Both the position numbers and the translations under genes were made by a program. Shown in pieces: positions 12,898 to 18,778 of a stretch of DNA of 18,778 nt; positions within the stretch are counted from its first letter, which is position 1, and the number at the start of each line of letters is the position of its first letter. The stretch is from Treponema sp. (GTDB lineage Bacteria; Spirochaetota; Spirochaetia; Treponematales; Breznakiellaceae): positions 1-18,778 of the forward strand of contig JAIRXN010000156.1 of NCBI GenBank assembly GCA_031268245.1, in the 5' to 3' direction. The notes beneath the pieces were generated by a model. It was given only the letters and a program-made list of their open reading frames with translations, was not told the DNA's origin and ran no database searches.

Positions 12898-13879
12898 TTA
12901 CTCCGGTACGAATATGTTTTTCCAGTTCCCGGCGCAGTGTTTCCGCCGCTTCTTCTTCATTGCCTGCTTCCACCCAGACTGTTTCATGTAAAGAGGAGAA
13001 GTAGGTGATCTGCCGTTTGGCATAGCGGCGGCTGTTTTGGGCGACAAGGGCCTCTATGGCGGAAAGATTCTGTGCGTTTCCGGCCTGTATCCGCAAAAAA
13101 TGCCGGAGAACTGTACCGTTTTCCTTTTCTTCCGTAAAAAATTCCCGGTAGCCTATGGCCCGCAGGCCCGGATCGGCGGGGCTGAAGCCTGCATTGAAGA
13201 GGGCCTCTACTTCGGCGGGAAGACCTCTGCCGAACATCTCTCTGGTACGGGCGTCGATGCGGCGGTACAGATCCTCCCTCTCCCGTCTGAGGCCCGCTAT
13301 AAAAAAGTCGAACTTCCTTTCCGCCCTGTTTTGCCTGAAGGAACTCAGGGGCCGGCCTGTCAGCCGGAAGACCTCCAATGCCCTGGTGAGGCGGTAGGTA
13401 TCGTTACGGTGAATCCGGGCGGCGCTTTCCGCGTCCAGAGCGGCCAGTTCCTCCATGAGAGAAGCCGCCCCCTTTTGGGCAAGATCGGCCTTCACTGCCG
13501 CGCGGATGCGGGAATCCGAAGGAGGGGATTCGGGGAGGCCCCGGATAAAGTTTTTCAGGTAAAAGCCGGTTCCCCCGGAAACTACCGGAAGCTTCCCCCG
13601 GCGGTAAATGTCCCGGCAGGCTTCGCCGGCCAGACGCACAAAGTCCCCGGCATTGAACTGCTCGGAAGGTTCCCGTATGTCAATAAGGTGATGGGGCAGC
13701 GCCGCCCGTTCCGCCGCCGAAGGCTTGGCCGTTCCGATGTCCATACCCCGGTAGACCTGCATCGAATCCGCGGAAACCACTTCCGCGGGGCAGAGGGAAG
13801 CCGGGCCTGTAAAAAGACGGTATAGAATACCGGTTTTCCCCGATGCGGTAGGCCCAAAAAGGACAAAAACAGGGAACAC
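12869..13879 (-). CDS. miaA: tRNA dimethylallyltransferase MiaA
   Basis: A 336-aa enzyme that adds the dimethylallyl group from DMAPP to the N6 of A37 in tRNAs reading UNN codons. It shows the P-loop GPTASGKT (9-16), SADSMQVYRGMDIGTAKP (36-53) with its conserved Asp38, the LPHHLIDI motif, GGTGFYLKNFIRGLP and the C-terminal YAKRQITYF block. Its DMAPP substrate comes from the route that starts with Dxs, encoded in the neighbouring operon. The start is GTG with AGGG 3 bases and GGAAG about 11 bases upstream. The final residues (after about 328) and the stop are encoded by the inserted 48-bp repeat, so the C-terminus is likely altered from the ancestral protein, but all catalytic motifs are intact. 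rpoZ lies 39 bases upstream on the same strand. Confidence 0.95.
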   Translation of the reverse strand: MFPVFVLFGPTASGKTGILYRLFTGPASLCPAEVVSADSMQVYRGMDIGTAKPSAAERAALPHHLIDIREPSEQFNAGDFVRLAGEACRDIYRRGKLPVVSGGTGFYLKNFIRGLPESPPSDSRIRAAVKADLAQKGAASLMEELAALDAESAARIHRNDTYRLTRALEVFRLTGRPLSSFRQNRAERKFDFFIAGLRREREDLYRRIDARTREMFGRGLPAEVEALFNAGFSPADPGLRAIGYREFFTEEKENGTVLRHFLRIQAGNAQNLSAIEALVAQNSRRYAKRQITYFSSLHETVWVEAGNEEEAAETLRRELEKHIRTGVIELFNNFSY

Positions 13880-13918
13880 GGGCCCTACGCTTCCGGTATG
13901 CGCAAAGCGCCGGTCAGC

Positions 13919-14110
13919 CTATTCTTCAAGCCGGAATTCTACTTCCGTGGTAAAAACCTGCCGGGCGGCGAGGGAGACAACCTTGCCGTCGTTCTCCTCA
14001 ATTTCCGGGTCTTTCAACATGGAAAGCTGATAAGAGCGGCGGGAAGCGGCGGAGGTAATCTCGTACATATTTTCGTTATATTCAATAAGTTCTTCCAGGG
14101 GGAATATCAT
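13919..14110 (-). CDS. rpoZ: DNA-directed RNA polymerase omega subunit, short
   Basis: A 63-aa protein reading IEYNENMYEITSAASRRSYQLS in its first half and DPEIEENDGKVVSLAARQVFTTEVEF in its second. The block of Tyr-Glu followed by an Ala-rich, Arg-Arg helix and the later GKVVSLAARQVFT helix resemble RpoZ, which clamps the beta-prime subunit and helps the polymerase assemble. It is shorter than the Escherichia coli protein (91 aa), as short omega subunits often are. The position directly upstream of miaA suggests co-transcription. The ATG has no SD; the sequence ahead of it is a long AT-rich stretch. An internal ATG at residue 15 would cut off conserved sequence. The family call is by resemblance. 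Confidence 0.75.
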   Translation of the reverse strand: MIFPLEELIEYNENMYEITSAASRRSYQLSMLKDPEIEENDGKVVSLAARQVFTTEVEFRLEE

Positions 14111-14178
14111 AATACAAAAAATACAATTATTTTAAAAAAAAGTAAAGGGGAAGGGATTGAGATACGGCTCTGTACACC

Positions 14179-14207
14179 TTTCCAGAACTCCCATTTCCTA
14201 CTATTAT
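14179..14207 (+). promoter_or_regulatory. Likely promoter of hflK-hflC
   Basis: TTTCCA (14179-14184) and TATTAT (14202-14207) are spaced 17 bases; the -10 box is close to consensus, the -35 moderate. Transcription would start near 14214 and include the hairpin at 14216-14250 at the very 5' end of the mRNA. Confidence 0.45.
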
Positions 14208-14215
14208 AACAGTGG

Positions 14216-14250
14216 AGGCTGTTCCAAAACTTCAGCTTTTGGAATGGCTT
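14216..14250 (+). repeat. Leader hairpin of hflK, diverged relative of the 48-bp repeat core
   Basis: TTCCAAAA (14222-14229) pairs with TTTTGGAA (14237-14244). With G-U pairs the RNA stem extends outward to 14216 and 14250, about 14 pairs. The order TGTTC..A.AACTTCAG.T.TTG.A is shared with the hairpin core of the 48-bp repeat (about 20 of 26 positions), including the central AACTTCAG. The stem ends 4 bases before the GGAGG that serves hflK, so it may stabilise the mRNA 5' end. Confidence 0.45.
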
Positions 14251-14265
14251 CCTTGGAGGTATTTT

Positions 14266-15252
14266 ATGCCTGTATTCAGCCCCCCAAAAGGGGCAAAGTG
14301 GCTTTCACCGGCCGTAGTCGGAATCGCATTCGCCGTGATTGTGGTGATTATTTTCCTGGCAACCAGCATCTATTTTGTTGACCAGACCGAGGAGGCTGTT
14401 GTTACCAGATTCGGGAAGTACCTCGACACCGGGGGCCCCGGCCCTCACATCAAACTTCCCTTCGGTATAGACAAGAACTACAATGTAAATGTCAAAACCG
14501 TACAGACCGAACAGTTCGGTTTCCGCACGCTTTCAAGCGGCATTCAGTCTACCTATTCCGGAGACATCAGCGAAGCTACCATGCTCACCGGGGATCTCAA
14601 CATCATTGATGTTGAATGGATCATCCAGTACCGCATCATAGACCCCAAGGCCTGGGTTTTCAATGTTCAGGAGAGATCCCGGACTATCCGGGATGTGAGC
14701 CGCTCGGTAATCAACATGCTGGTAGGCGACAGGCCGATCATGGACATCATGGGCTCCGAGCGGAGCTCCATCGAGGCGGCGGGCACGGATCTTATGAATG
14801 AAACTTTCCGGGGTTATCGCCTTGGGATCAATGTCATTGCCGTAAAGCTCCAGAACATCGATCCGCCTTCCGGGGTGCAGGAAGCTTTTGACGATGTGAA
14901 CAAGGCGGAGCAGGACATGAACCGGCTGATCAACGAAGGCCAGCAGGCCTACAATGCCGAGATTCCCCGGGCGCGGGGCGAGCGGGAGCGGCTCATTCAG
15001 GAAGCCCAGGGTTACGGTACCGAGCGGGTGAACAGGGCCAGGGGAGATGTGGCGCGTTTCCTCTCGGTGTACGAAGAGTACCGCCGGGCTCCGGAAGTTA
15101 CCCGGCAGCGTCTCTACTATGAGATGGTTGAAGATGTCTTTGCCGGTGAGGAAAAAACAATACTCATCGACAGAAATTTTGAAAATTTCCTGCCTCTGCA
15201 GGATCTGGGTTCAGGAAGGGCTTCGGGCGGAATTTCCGGGGGAGAGCGTTAA
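14266..15252 (+). CDS. hflK: SPFH/band-7 protein HflK
   Basis: A 328-aa membrane protein. With HflC it forms a large cage-like complex around the membrane protease FtsH and tunes its activity. One membrane segment (about residues 15-36) is followed by the start of the band-7 domain, FVDQTEEAVVTRFGKYL, then GPGPHIKLPFGIDK, the VEWIIQYRIIDPKAWVFN strand and a long Glu/Arg/Ala-rich coiled coil (about 225-275). The frame is open further upstream to a GTG at 14212, but the ATG at 14266 has a perfect GGAGG (14255-14259) spaced 6 bases. The usual Gly/Pro-rich cytoplasmic lead of proteobacterial HflK is missing, as in many shorter relatives. hflC follows after one base. Confidence 0.9.
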   Translation: MPVFSPPKGAKWLSPAVVGIAFAVIVVIIFLATSIYFVDQTEEAVVTRFGKYLDTGGPGPHIKLPFGIDKNYNVNVKTVQTEQFGFRTLSSGIQSTYSGDISEATMLTGDLNIIDVEWIIQYRIIDPKAWVFNVQERSRTIRDVSRSVINMLVGDRPIMDIMGSERSSIEAAGTDLMNETFRGYRLGINVIAVKLQNIDPPSGVQEAFDDVNKAEQDMNRLINEGQQAYNAEIPRARGERERLIQEAQGYGTERVNRARGDVARFLSVYEEYRRAPEVTRQRLYYEMVEDVFAGEEKTILIDRNFENFLPLQDLGSGRASGGISGGER

Positions 15253-15253
15253 T

Positions 15254-16231
15254 ATGAAAAATATTGTCAGCACCATTGTTGTTTTGGCCGTCATCCTTAT
15301 CGGCCTGCTCATCGCAAACCCCTTCTATATCATTGATGAAGGCGAACAGGCCGTTATCGTTCAGATGGGCCGCCTTACCGATGTTATCACCGACGCCGGT
15401 TTCCATGTAAAGCTGCCCTTCATCGACGATGTGGTACGCTATCCCAAACGTATTCTTGCCTGGGACGGGGAAGCCAAGAGTATGCCCACACGGGAGAAAC
15501 AGTATATCTGGGTTGATGTTACTGCCCGCTGGCGGATCTCCGATCCGAAAAAATTCTATGAATCGATCACTACAATCGACGGGGCCTATTCAAAGCTTGC
15601 CGAAGTTATTGATTCGGAAGTCCGTACCGTTGTTGCGGAAAACTACCTCCGGGAAACAGTCCGCAATTCCAACCTGATCCTCGAAAAGCCCAGTACCGCG
15701 GACAGTCTGGGCATAGGCGACAGTATTGATATGGAACAGATCCCCACCCTCATTCAGAGTGAGGGGAGCAAGGAACCTGTCGCCAGGGGAAGACGGCAGT
15801 TGGCGGAAGAGATTCTCCTCCGTTCCAGGCGCATGGTTCCCGAATACGGCATAGAACTCATCGATGTGGTGACCCGGCAGATCCGCTACAGTGACGAACT
15901 GACACAGTCCGTATATGCCAGGATGATCAAGGAACGTAATCAGATAGCCCAGGCTTTCCGATCCGAAGGCGAAGGAAAAAAGGCCGAATGGATGGGCCGC
16001 ATGGATAACGAGCGCCGTTCAATACTTTCCGACGCGTATGAGAAGGCCGAAACGATCCGGGGAACCGCCGACGCCGAGGCCACGAGGATCTATGCGGAAG
16101 CCTACAACCAGGATCGCTCTTTCTTTGACTTCTGGCGGGCGCTTGAATCCTACAGGACAACCATGCCGAAGTTTGACAAGACGCTGTCCACGGACATGGA
16201 TTATTTCCGCTATCTTTATTCACCAAGATAA
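15254..16231 (+). CDS. hflC: SPFH/band-7 protein HflC
   Basis: A 325-aa partner of HflK. It starts with a single membrane segment (about 4-21, VSTIVVLAVILIGLLIANP), then YIIDEGEQAVIVQMGRL and FHVKLPFIDDVVRYPKR. The HflC mark SMPTREKQYIWVDVTARWRISDP follows, then a long coiled coil (MIKERNQIAQAFRSEGEGKKAEW) and the end YNQDRSFFDFWRALESYRTTM, all typical of HflC. The ATG at 15254 lies one base after the hflK stop, with GGGGGAGAG inside the hflK end as ribosome-binding site. An earlier in-frame start inside hflK is only a shadow. The stop overlaps the next start as TAATG, so all three genes are probably translated together. ftsH is not in the window. Confidence 0.93.
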   Translation: MKNIVSTIVVLAVILIGLLIANPFYIIDEGEQAVIVQMGRLTDVITDAGFHVKLPFIDDVVRYPKRILAWDGEAKSMPTREKQYIWVDVTARWRISDPKKFYESITTIDGAYSKLAEVIDSEVRTVVAENYLRETVRNSNLILEKPSTADSLGIGDSIDMEQIPTLIQSEGSKEPVARGRRQLAEEILLRSRRMVPEYGIELIDVVTRQIRYSDELTQSVYARMIKERNQIAQAFRSEGEGKKAEWMGRMDNERRSILSDAYEKAETIRGTADAEATRIYAEAYNQDRSFFDFWRALESYRTTMPKFDKTLSTDMDYFRYLYSPR

Positions 16232-17670
16232 TGAACGTTCATATTTTTACATTTGAGGCGGAAGGCAAAAAAGTTCTGGGCTTTGATACGGGCCTTGATG
16301 CCCAGGGCTTCGCGCAGGCAAAGCTTGCCCAGTTTATTACCGAGCAGGGTTTTATCCTCTATCCTGAAGGCAGGAAAGAAATCTGGAAACCTGCCGCGGT
16401 GATCGAGATGGATTCCCCCGCGGCTCCCGGAGAGGGAAAGCGCATGATCATCCGGGGGCCGGTCTTTGAGGGAGAAAGGTTTGACAGTATCCTTGAGGAT
16501 AACCGGCGCAGGGAGGATGCGCTGGATGCCCTGCGTTTCTGGATACGAGCCCGCCTGAAGGATGAAGCTGTTCCGGCCTGGCCGGCCGCGGTGATTGTGC
16601 AGGCTTCAGGCGCCATTCTCTTCCCCCCGAATTTCCTCTGTACCCGCTGTCTCCAGGCCGAAGGGAGTGAAGCCCTCTTTTCCGGGAGGGACGCTTATGT
16701 CAATCCGGCGCTGGGCGGAGGAGAAGCGGCGGTCTTTTCCGCAGCGGTCATGCTCTACCGCATCTTTGCGGGAAAGCTGCCCTGGGATTTGACTTCCGCC
16801 AAGCCGGGGGATATGCTGCATCAGGACATGAACGAAGGGGTATTCCTCCCTGCCCGTCTTGCCGCCCCCGGACTGGACGAAAAGCTGGCCGCCCTTATCG
16901 ACAGGGCGCTTTTCCCGGGCAAGGGCGGAAAACGCACCGATCTTGGCGAATTTGCCGCTGTTCTTGAAGGCCCTGCCTCATCCTTTGTCAAAACCCTGGG
17001 CGAAAGTGAATTTAACGCACTTGAAGAAGAAAGAAAGAAACTGCAGAAACGCAAGACAGCATCGGTGCAGAGCCGCCGCTTTGTGATCCGGAATTCCACG
17101 ATCATTGCCGTGATCGCCGTTGTTGTGCTTGTCGCCGGATTGATAGCCCGCAGCATTGTTGCAGGCCAGAAAGACAGGCCCACTACCAAGGACATGAGAG
17201 CGGAAGAAGTTGTGTCGGCTTACTATAACAGTTTTAATACTCTGGATCACATGATGATGGAAGCCTGTGTCATAGAAAGGGCCGGAAAGGAAGACATCAA
17301 CATGGTGACCAACTTTTTTGTAATGAGTAAGGTACGCCAGGCCTATGAAATGGGACAGTTGACCATGCTCTCCGCTCCCGAGTGGGAGGCCCAGGGCTCC
17401 CCTGCCCTCCCCGTCCCTGTGTTCGGCATCACAGACCTCTCCATCGAATTGAATGGTGGAGACGAAAGCCGGGAACTAGTCAACTATGAAACCCGCTACA
17501 GAATCTACTATCCCGGCGGCACGGAAGAAACAGCCTCCGCGGGGGAACTTATGGCGGCAGGAGAAACGCCTGTGATGATCCCCCAGGTTTTCAGTATCCG
17601 TGACGAAGTAACGCTGATCAAATACAAGGACGCCTGGCGCATCTCGGAAATAAACCGCCGGCAGGATTAG
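16231..17670 (+). CDS. Pseudokinase-like single-pass membrane protein linked to HflKC
   Basis: A 479-aa protein of no family I can name with certainty. Residues 1-250 resemble a worn protein-kinase fold. RFDSILEDNRRREDALDALRF is like the helix before the catalytic loop. ASGAILFPPNFL stands where the catalytic loop and DFG strand should be. YVNPALGGGEAAVFSAAVMLYRIFAGKLPW matches the region from the APE motif through helix F to helix G. No HRD, DFG or glycine loop is seen, so it should be inactive. A charged coiled stretch (262-285) and one membrane helix (about 289-311) follow. The outer domain of about 165 residues (AYYNSFNTLDHMMMEACV through DAWRISEIN) looks like an NTF2-type fold. The ATG overlaps the hflC stop by one base, which suggests a role with HflK/HflC. 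The kinase reading is my inference. Confidence 0.65.
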   Translation: MNVHIFTFEAEGKKVLGFDTGLDAQGFAQAKLAQFITEQGFILYPEGRKEIWKPAAVIEMDSPAAPGEGKRMIIRGPVFEGERFDSILEDNRRREDALDALRFWIRARLKDEAVPAWPAAVIVQASGAILFPPNFLCTRCLQAEGSEALFSGRDAYVNPALGGGEAAVFSAAVMLYRIFAGKLPWDLTSAKPGDMLHQDMNEGVFLPARLAAPGLDEKLAALIDRALFPGKGGKRTDLGEFAAVLEGPASSFVKTLGESEFNALEEERKKLQKRKTASVQSRRFVIRNSTIIAVIAVVVLVAGLIARSIVAGQKDRPTTKDMRAEEVVSAYYNSFNTLDHMMMEACVIERAGKEDINMVTNFFVMSKVRQAYEMGQLTMLSAPEWEAQGSPALPVPVFGITDLSIELNGGDESRELVNYETRYRIYYPGGTEETASAGELMAAGETPVMIPQVFSIRDEVTLIKYKDAWRISEINRRQD

Positions 17671-17673
17671 GGC

Positions 17674-18504
17674 CTAAAGATTTCCCTTCTGCCACAGCTC
17701 GATAAGGTAGCGGGACACCGAACCATAGCCGGGAAGCGGCGGGAGATTATCCCGGTTAAACCAGCGGGCGTCTTCAATCTCGATGCCGTCGGGCCGTATA
17801 CTGCCGCCCGCATGACGGCACGTAAAACCCAGCATGAGTGAATTGGGAAAGGGCCAGGGCTGGCTCGTTATATAACGTATATCCCGTACCTCAATTCCCA
17901 CCTCTTCCAGAATCTCTCTGGTTACAGTGTCTTCAAGACTCTCTCCGGCCTCGTTAAAGCCGGCAATAAGACTGTACATGCCCTGTGAAAATTTTTTGTT
18001 GTGGGCAAGCAGAGCCTCGTCCCTATCGTTGATGATGATCGTGATCACCGCCGGGGAGATCCGGGGGTATTCCCGTCTGCCGCAGACAGGGCAGAGCCGG
18101 GCGAATTCATCGGGAGCATCGGTATTCTTTTCGCCGCAGCATCCGCAAAAACGGGAATCCATCCGCCACTGGGCGGCGTGGTAAGCCCGGAGCATACAGC
18201 CGGAAAGACCGCTGCCTGAATACTGGGTCTTTTCCCCGCAAAGCGCCGAGAGAACATGACGCACAGGAACAGCCTGCCAGCCTGAGGGCAGGGGCTGCGA
18301 AACGGGAACGGAGGCGGCAAAGATCGCTGCGGAACTGTTAAGCGCCGGAATTTCAAAAATATCCAGATCTGAGCGGGCATCGGCAAAGGAAGCTTCCAGA
18401 AGTTCCCGCCCGAGACCCCGGAAATGATCCTCCCAGTCACCGGGAGGAAGTATCATGGCAGATCCCTGGAAAAGAAAGATCCTGCCCGGATCAACATCAC
18501 ACAC
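17674..18504 (-). CDS. nudC: NAD+/NADH diphosphatase NudC
   Basis: A 276-aa Nudix hydrolase that splits NAD(H) into NMN(H) and AMP and, in Escherichia coli, removes NAD caps from RNA 5' ends. A zinc ribbon is formed by Cys120/Cys123 and Cys138/Cys141. The Nudix box runs from Gly182 through Glu188 to REILEEVG (196-203). SQPWPFPNS (214-222) is the NudC family signature that sets it apart from other Nudix enzymes. The start is a GTG with GGAGG (18511-18515) spaced 6 bases; an internal ATG at residue 17 lacks such a site. The N-terminal domain is present and the length is slightly above the Escherichia coli enzyme (257 aa). It converges on the pseudokinase gene with only 3 bases between the stops, so the two transcripts probably overlap. 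Confidence 0.95.
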   Translation of the reverse strand: MCDVDPGRIFLFQGSAMILPPGDWEDHFRGLGRELLEASFADARSDLDIFEIPALNSSAAIFAASVPVSQPLPSGWQAVPVRHVLSALCGEKTQYSGSGLSGCMLRAYHAAQWRMDSRFCGCCGEKNTDAPDEFARLCPVCGRREYPRISPAVITIIINDRDEALLAHNKKFSQGMYSLIAGFNEAGESLEDTVTREILEEVGIEVRDIRYITSQPWPFPNSLMLGFTCRHAGGSIRPDGIEIEDARWFNRDNLPPLPGYGSVSRYLIELWQKGNL

Positions 18505-18521
18505 GGTAAACCTCCGTAAAA

Positions 18522-18550
18522 ATAATACCTCTTAATGAAAGGCCGTTCAA
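18522..18550 (-). promoter_or_regulatory. Promoter of nudC
   Basis: On the minus strand, TTGAAC (18545-18550) and TATTAT (18522-18527) are spaced 17 bases. Transcription would start near 18515, leaving a very short leader of about 11 bases that just holds the GGAGG. No other promoter is needed for this single gene. Confidence 0.5.
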
Positions 18551-18564
18551 TAGACTGCCTCTAA

Positions 18565-18597
18565 GACTGAAATTTCGCAAGAACTCTGTTGGTATAA
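18565..18597 (+). repeat. Diverged copy of the terminal repeat segment
   Basis: GACTGAAATTTCGCAAGAAC and the following CTGTT resemble 18740-18763 (CTGAAAAATCGCAAGAC, then TTGTT) with a few changes and a small gap. It suggests that pieces of the same repeat family lie on both sides of the 48-bp copy at 18662. The call is by eye and weak. Confidence 0.3.
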
Positions 18598-18661
18598 CGC
18601 AAACCTGTCTTAAATCTCTGGGTATTGAATTTTGATAGATAAAAACACCGTCTTTATACAC

Positions 18662-18709
18662 TAGAGTTGTTCAATAACTTCAGTTATTGAACAACATCCG
18701 CTTAAAAAC
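18662..18709 (+). repeat. 48-bp dispersed repeat, copy 2, with 13-bp hairpin
   Basis: This block is identical over 48 bases and inverted relative to 12850-12897. The core stem is GTTGTTCAATAAC (18666-18678) with GTTATTGAACAAC (18683-18695). Here it lies outside any gene, about 110 bases upstream of the nudC promoter, and is directly followed by a second hairpin. The two copies frame a segment of about 5.8 kb holding miaA through nudC as an inverted pair. Confidence 0.88.
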
Positions 18710-18770
18710 GCGATTTTGCAAGGCTAAAGCATGGCTTTAGCCTGAAAAATCGCAAGACTTGTTCAGTAAC
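18710..18770 (+). repeat. Second hairpin of the repeat cluster, followed by a partial core
   Basis: GCGATTTT (18710-18717) pairs with AAAATCGC (18746-18753). Inside it AGGCTAAAGC (18721-18730) pairs with GCTTTAGCCT (18734-18743) around an ATG loop, giving a nearly continuous cruciform-like stem. TTGTTCAGTAAC (18759-18770) then repeats the first arm of the 48-bp core with one change, so a further unit may continue past the right edge. Confidence 0.6.
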
Positions 18771-18778
18771 CAACCGGG

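Noticed and set aside
15047..15253. Extension of hflC upstream inside hflK
   Set aside because: It is out of frame with the hflK coiled coil, and the ATG at 15254 gives the normal HflC membrane segment directly.

Overview
The window looks like chromosomal DNA of a treponeme-like spirochaete. This is inferred from gene content only: a BspA-type leucine-rich-repeat lipoprotein, HflK/HflC followed by a degenerate-kinase membrane protein, DUF2225, CdaA/CdaR, a very short omega subunit, and short hairpin repeats between genes. A termite-gut Treponema would fit, but no marker here settles genus or species.

Layout. (1) 1-2160, plus strand: the 3' end of a uroporphyrinogen-decarboxylase-like gene, then a family 5 solute-binding protein. 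A perfect hairpin (2208-2237) lies in the convergent gap. (2) 9120-2270, minus strand: a tightly packed eight-gene operon. Its order is a 29-aa basic ribosomal-protein-like ORF (AURKAIP1/COX24, bS22-like), dxs, cdaA, cdaR, acpS, a DUF2225 gene, truA and a BtuF-like lipoprotein. Several genes overlap or nearly touch, and a good sigma70-type promoter precedes the first. The operon joins isoprenoid precursor synthesis, c-di-AMP synthesis, activation of acyl carrier protein and tRNA modification. (3) 9121-12848, accessory-looking plus-strand region: a gene-free stretch built as a large imperfect inverted repeat with GTTCGTG motifs, a promoter, a BspA-like lipoprotein gene whose 5' end is broken and carries a run of 20 C, a 186-aa unknown protein, an 18-bp perfect hairpin and a MATE exporter. 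(4) 12869-14110, minus strand: miaA and rpoZ. The last codons and stop of miaA lie inside a dispersed 48-bp repeat. (5) 14266-17670, plus strand: hflK, hflC and a pseudokinase-like single-pass membrane protein, joined by a 1-bp gap and a 1-bp overlap. (6) 18504-17674, minus strand: nudC. The window then ends in a cluster of hairpin repeats that includes a second, inverted and identical copy of the 48-bp repeat.

Points most worth a second look: the 20-C tract and out-of-frame start of the surface lipoprotein (phase variation, decay or assembly error), the unannotated-size 29-aa ORF heading the dxs operon, the 48-bp repeat that supplies a protein C-terminus, the HflKC-linked pseudokinase, and the inverted-repeat element at about 9193-9490. 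All gene functions are read from motifs; no database search was possible.
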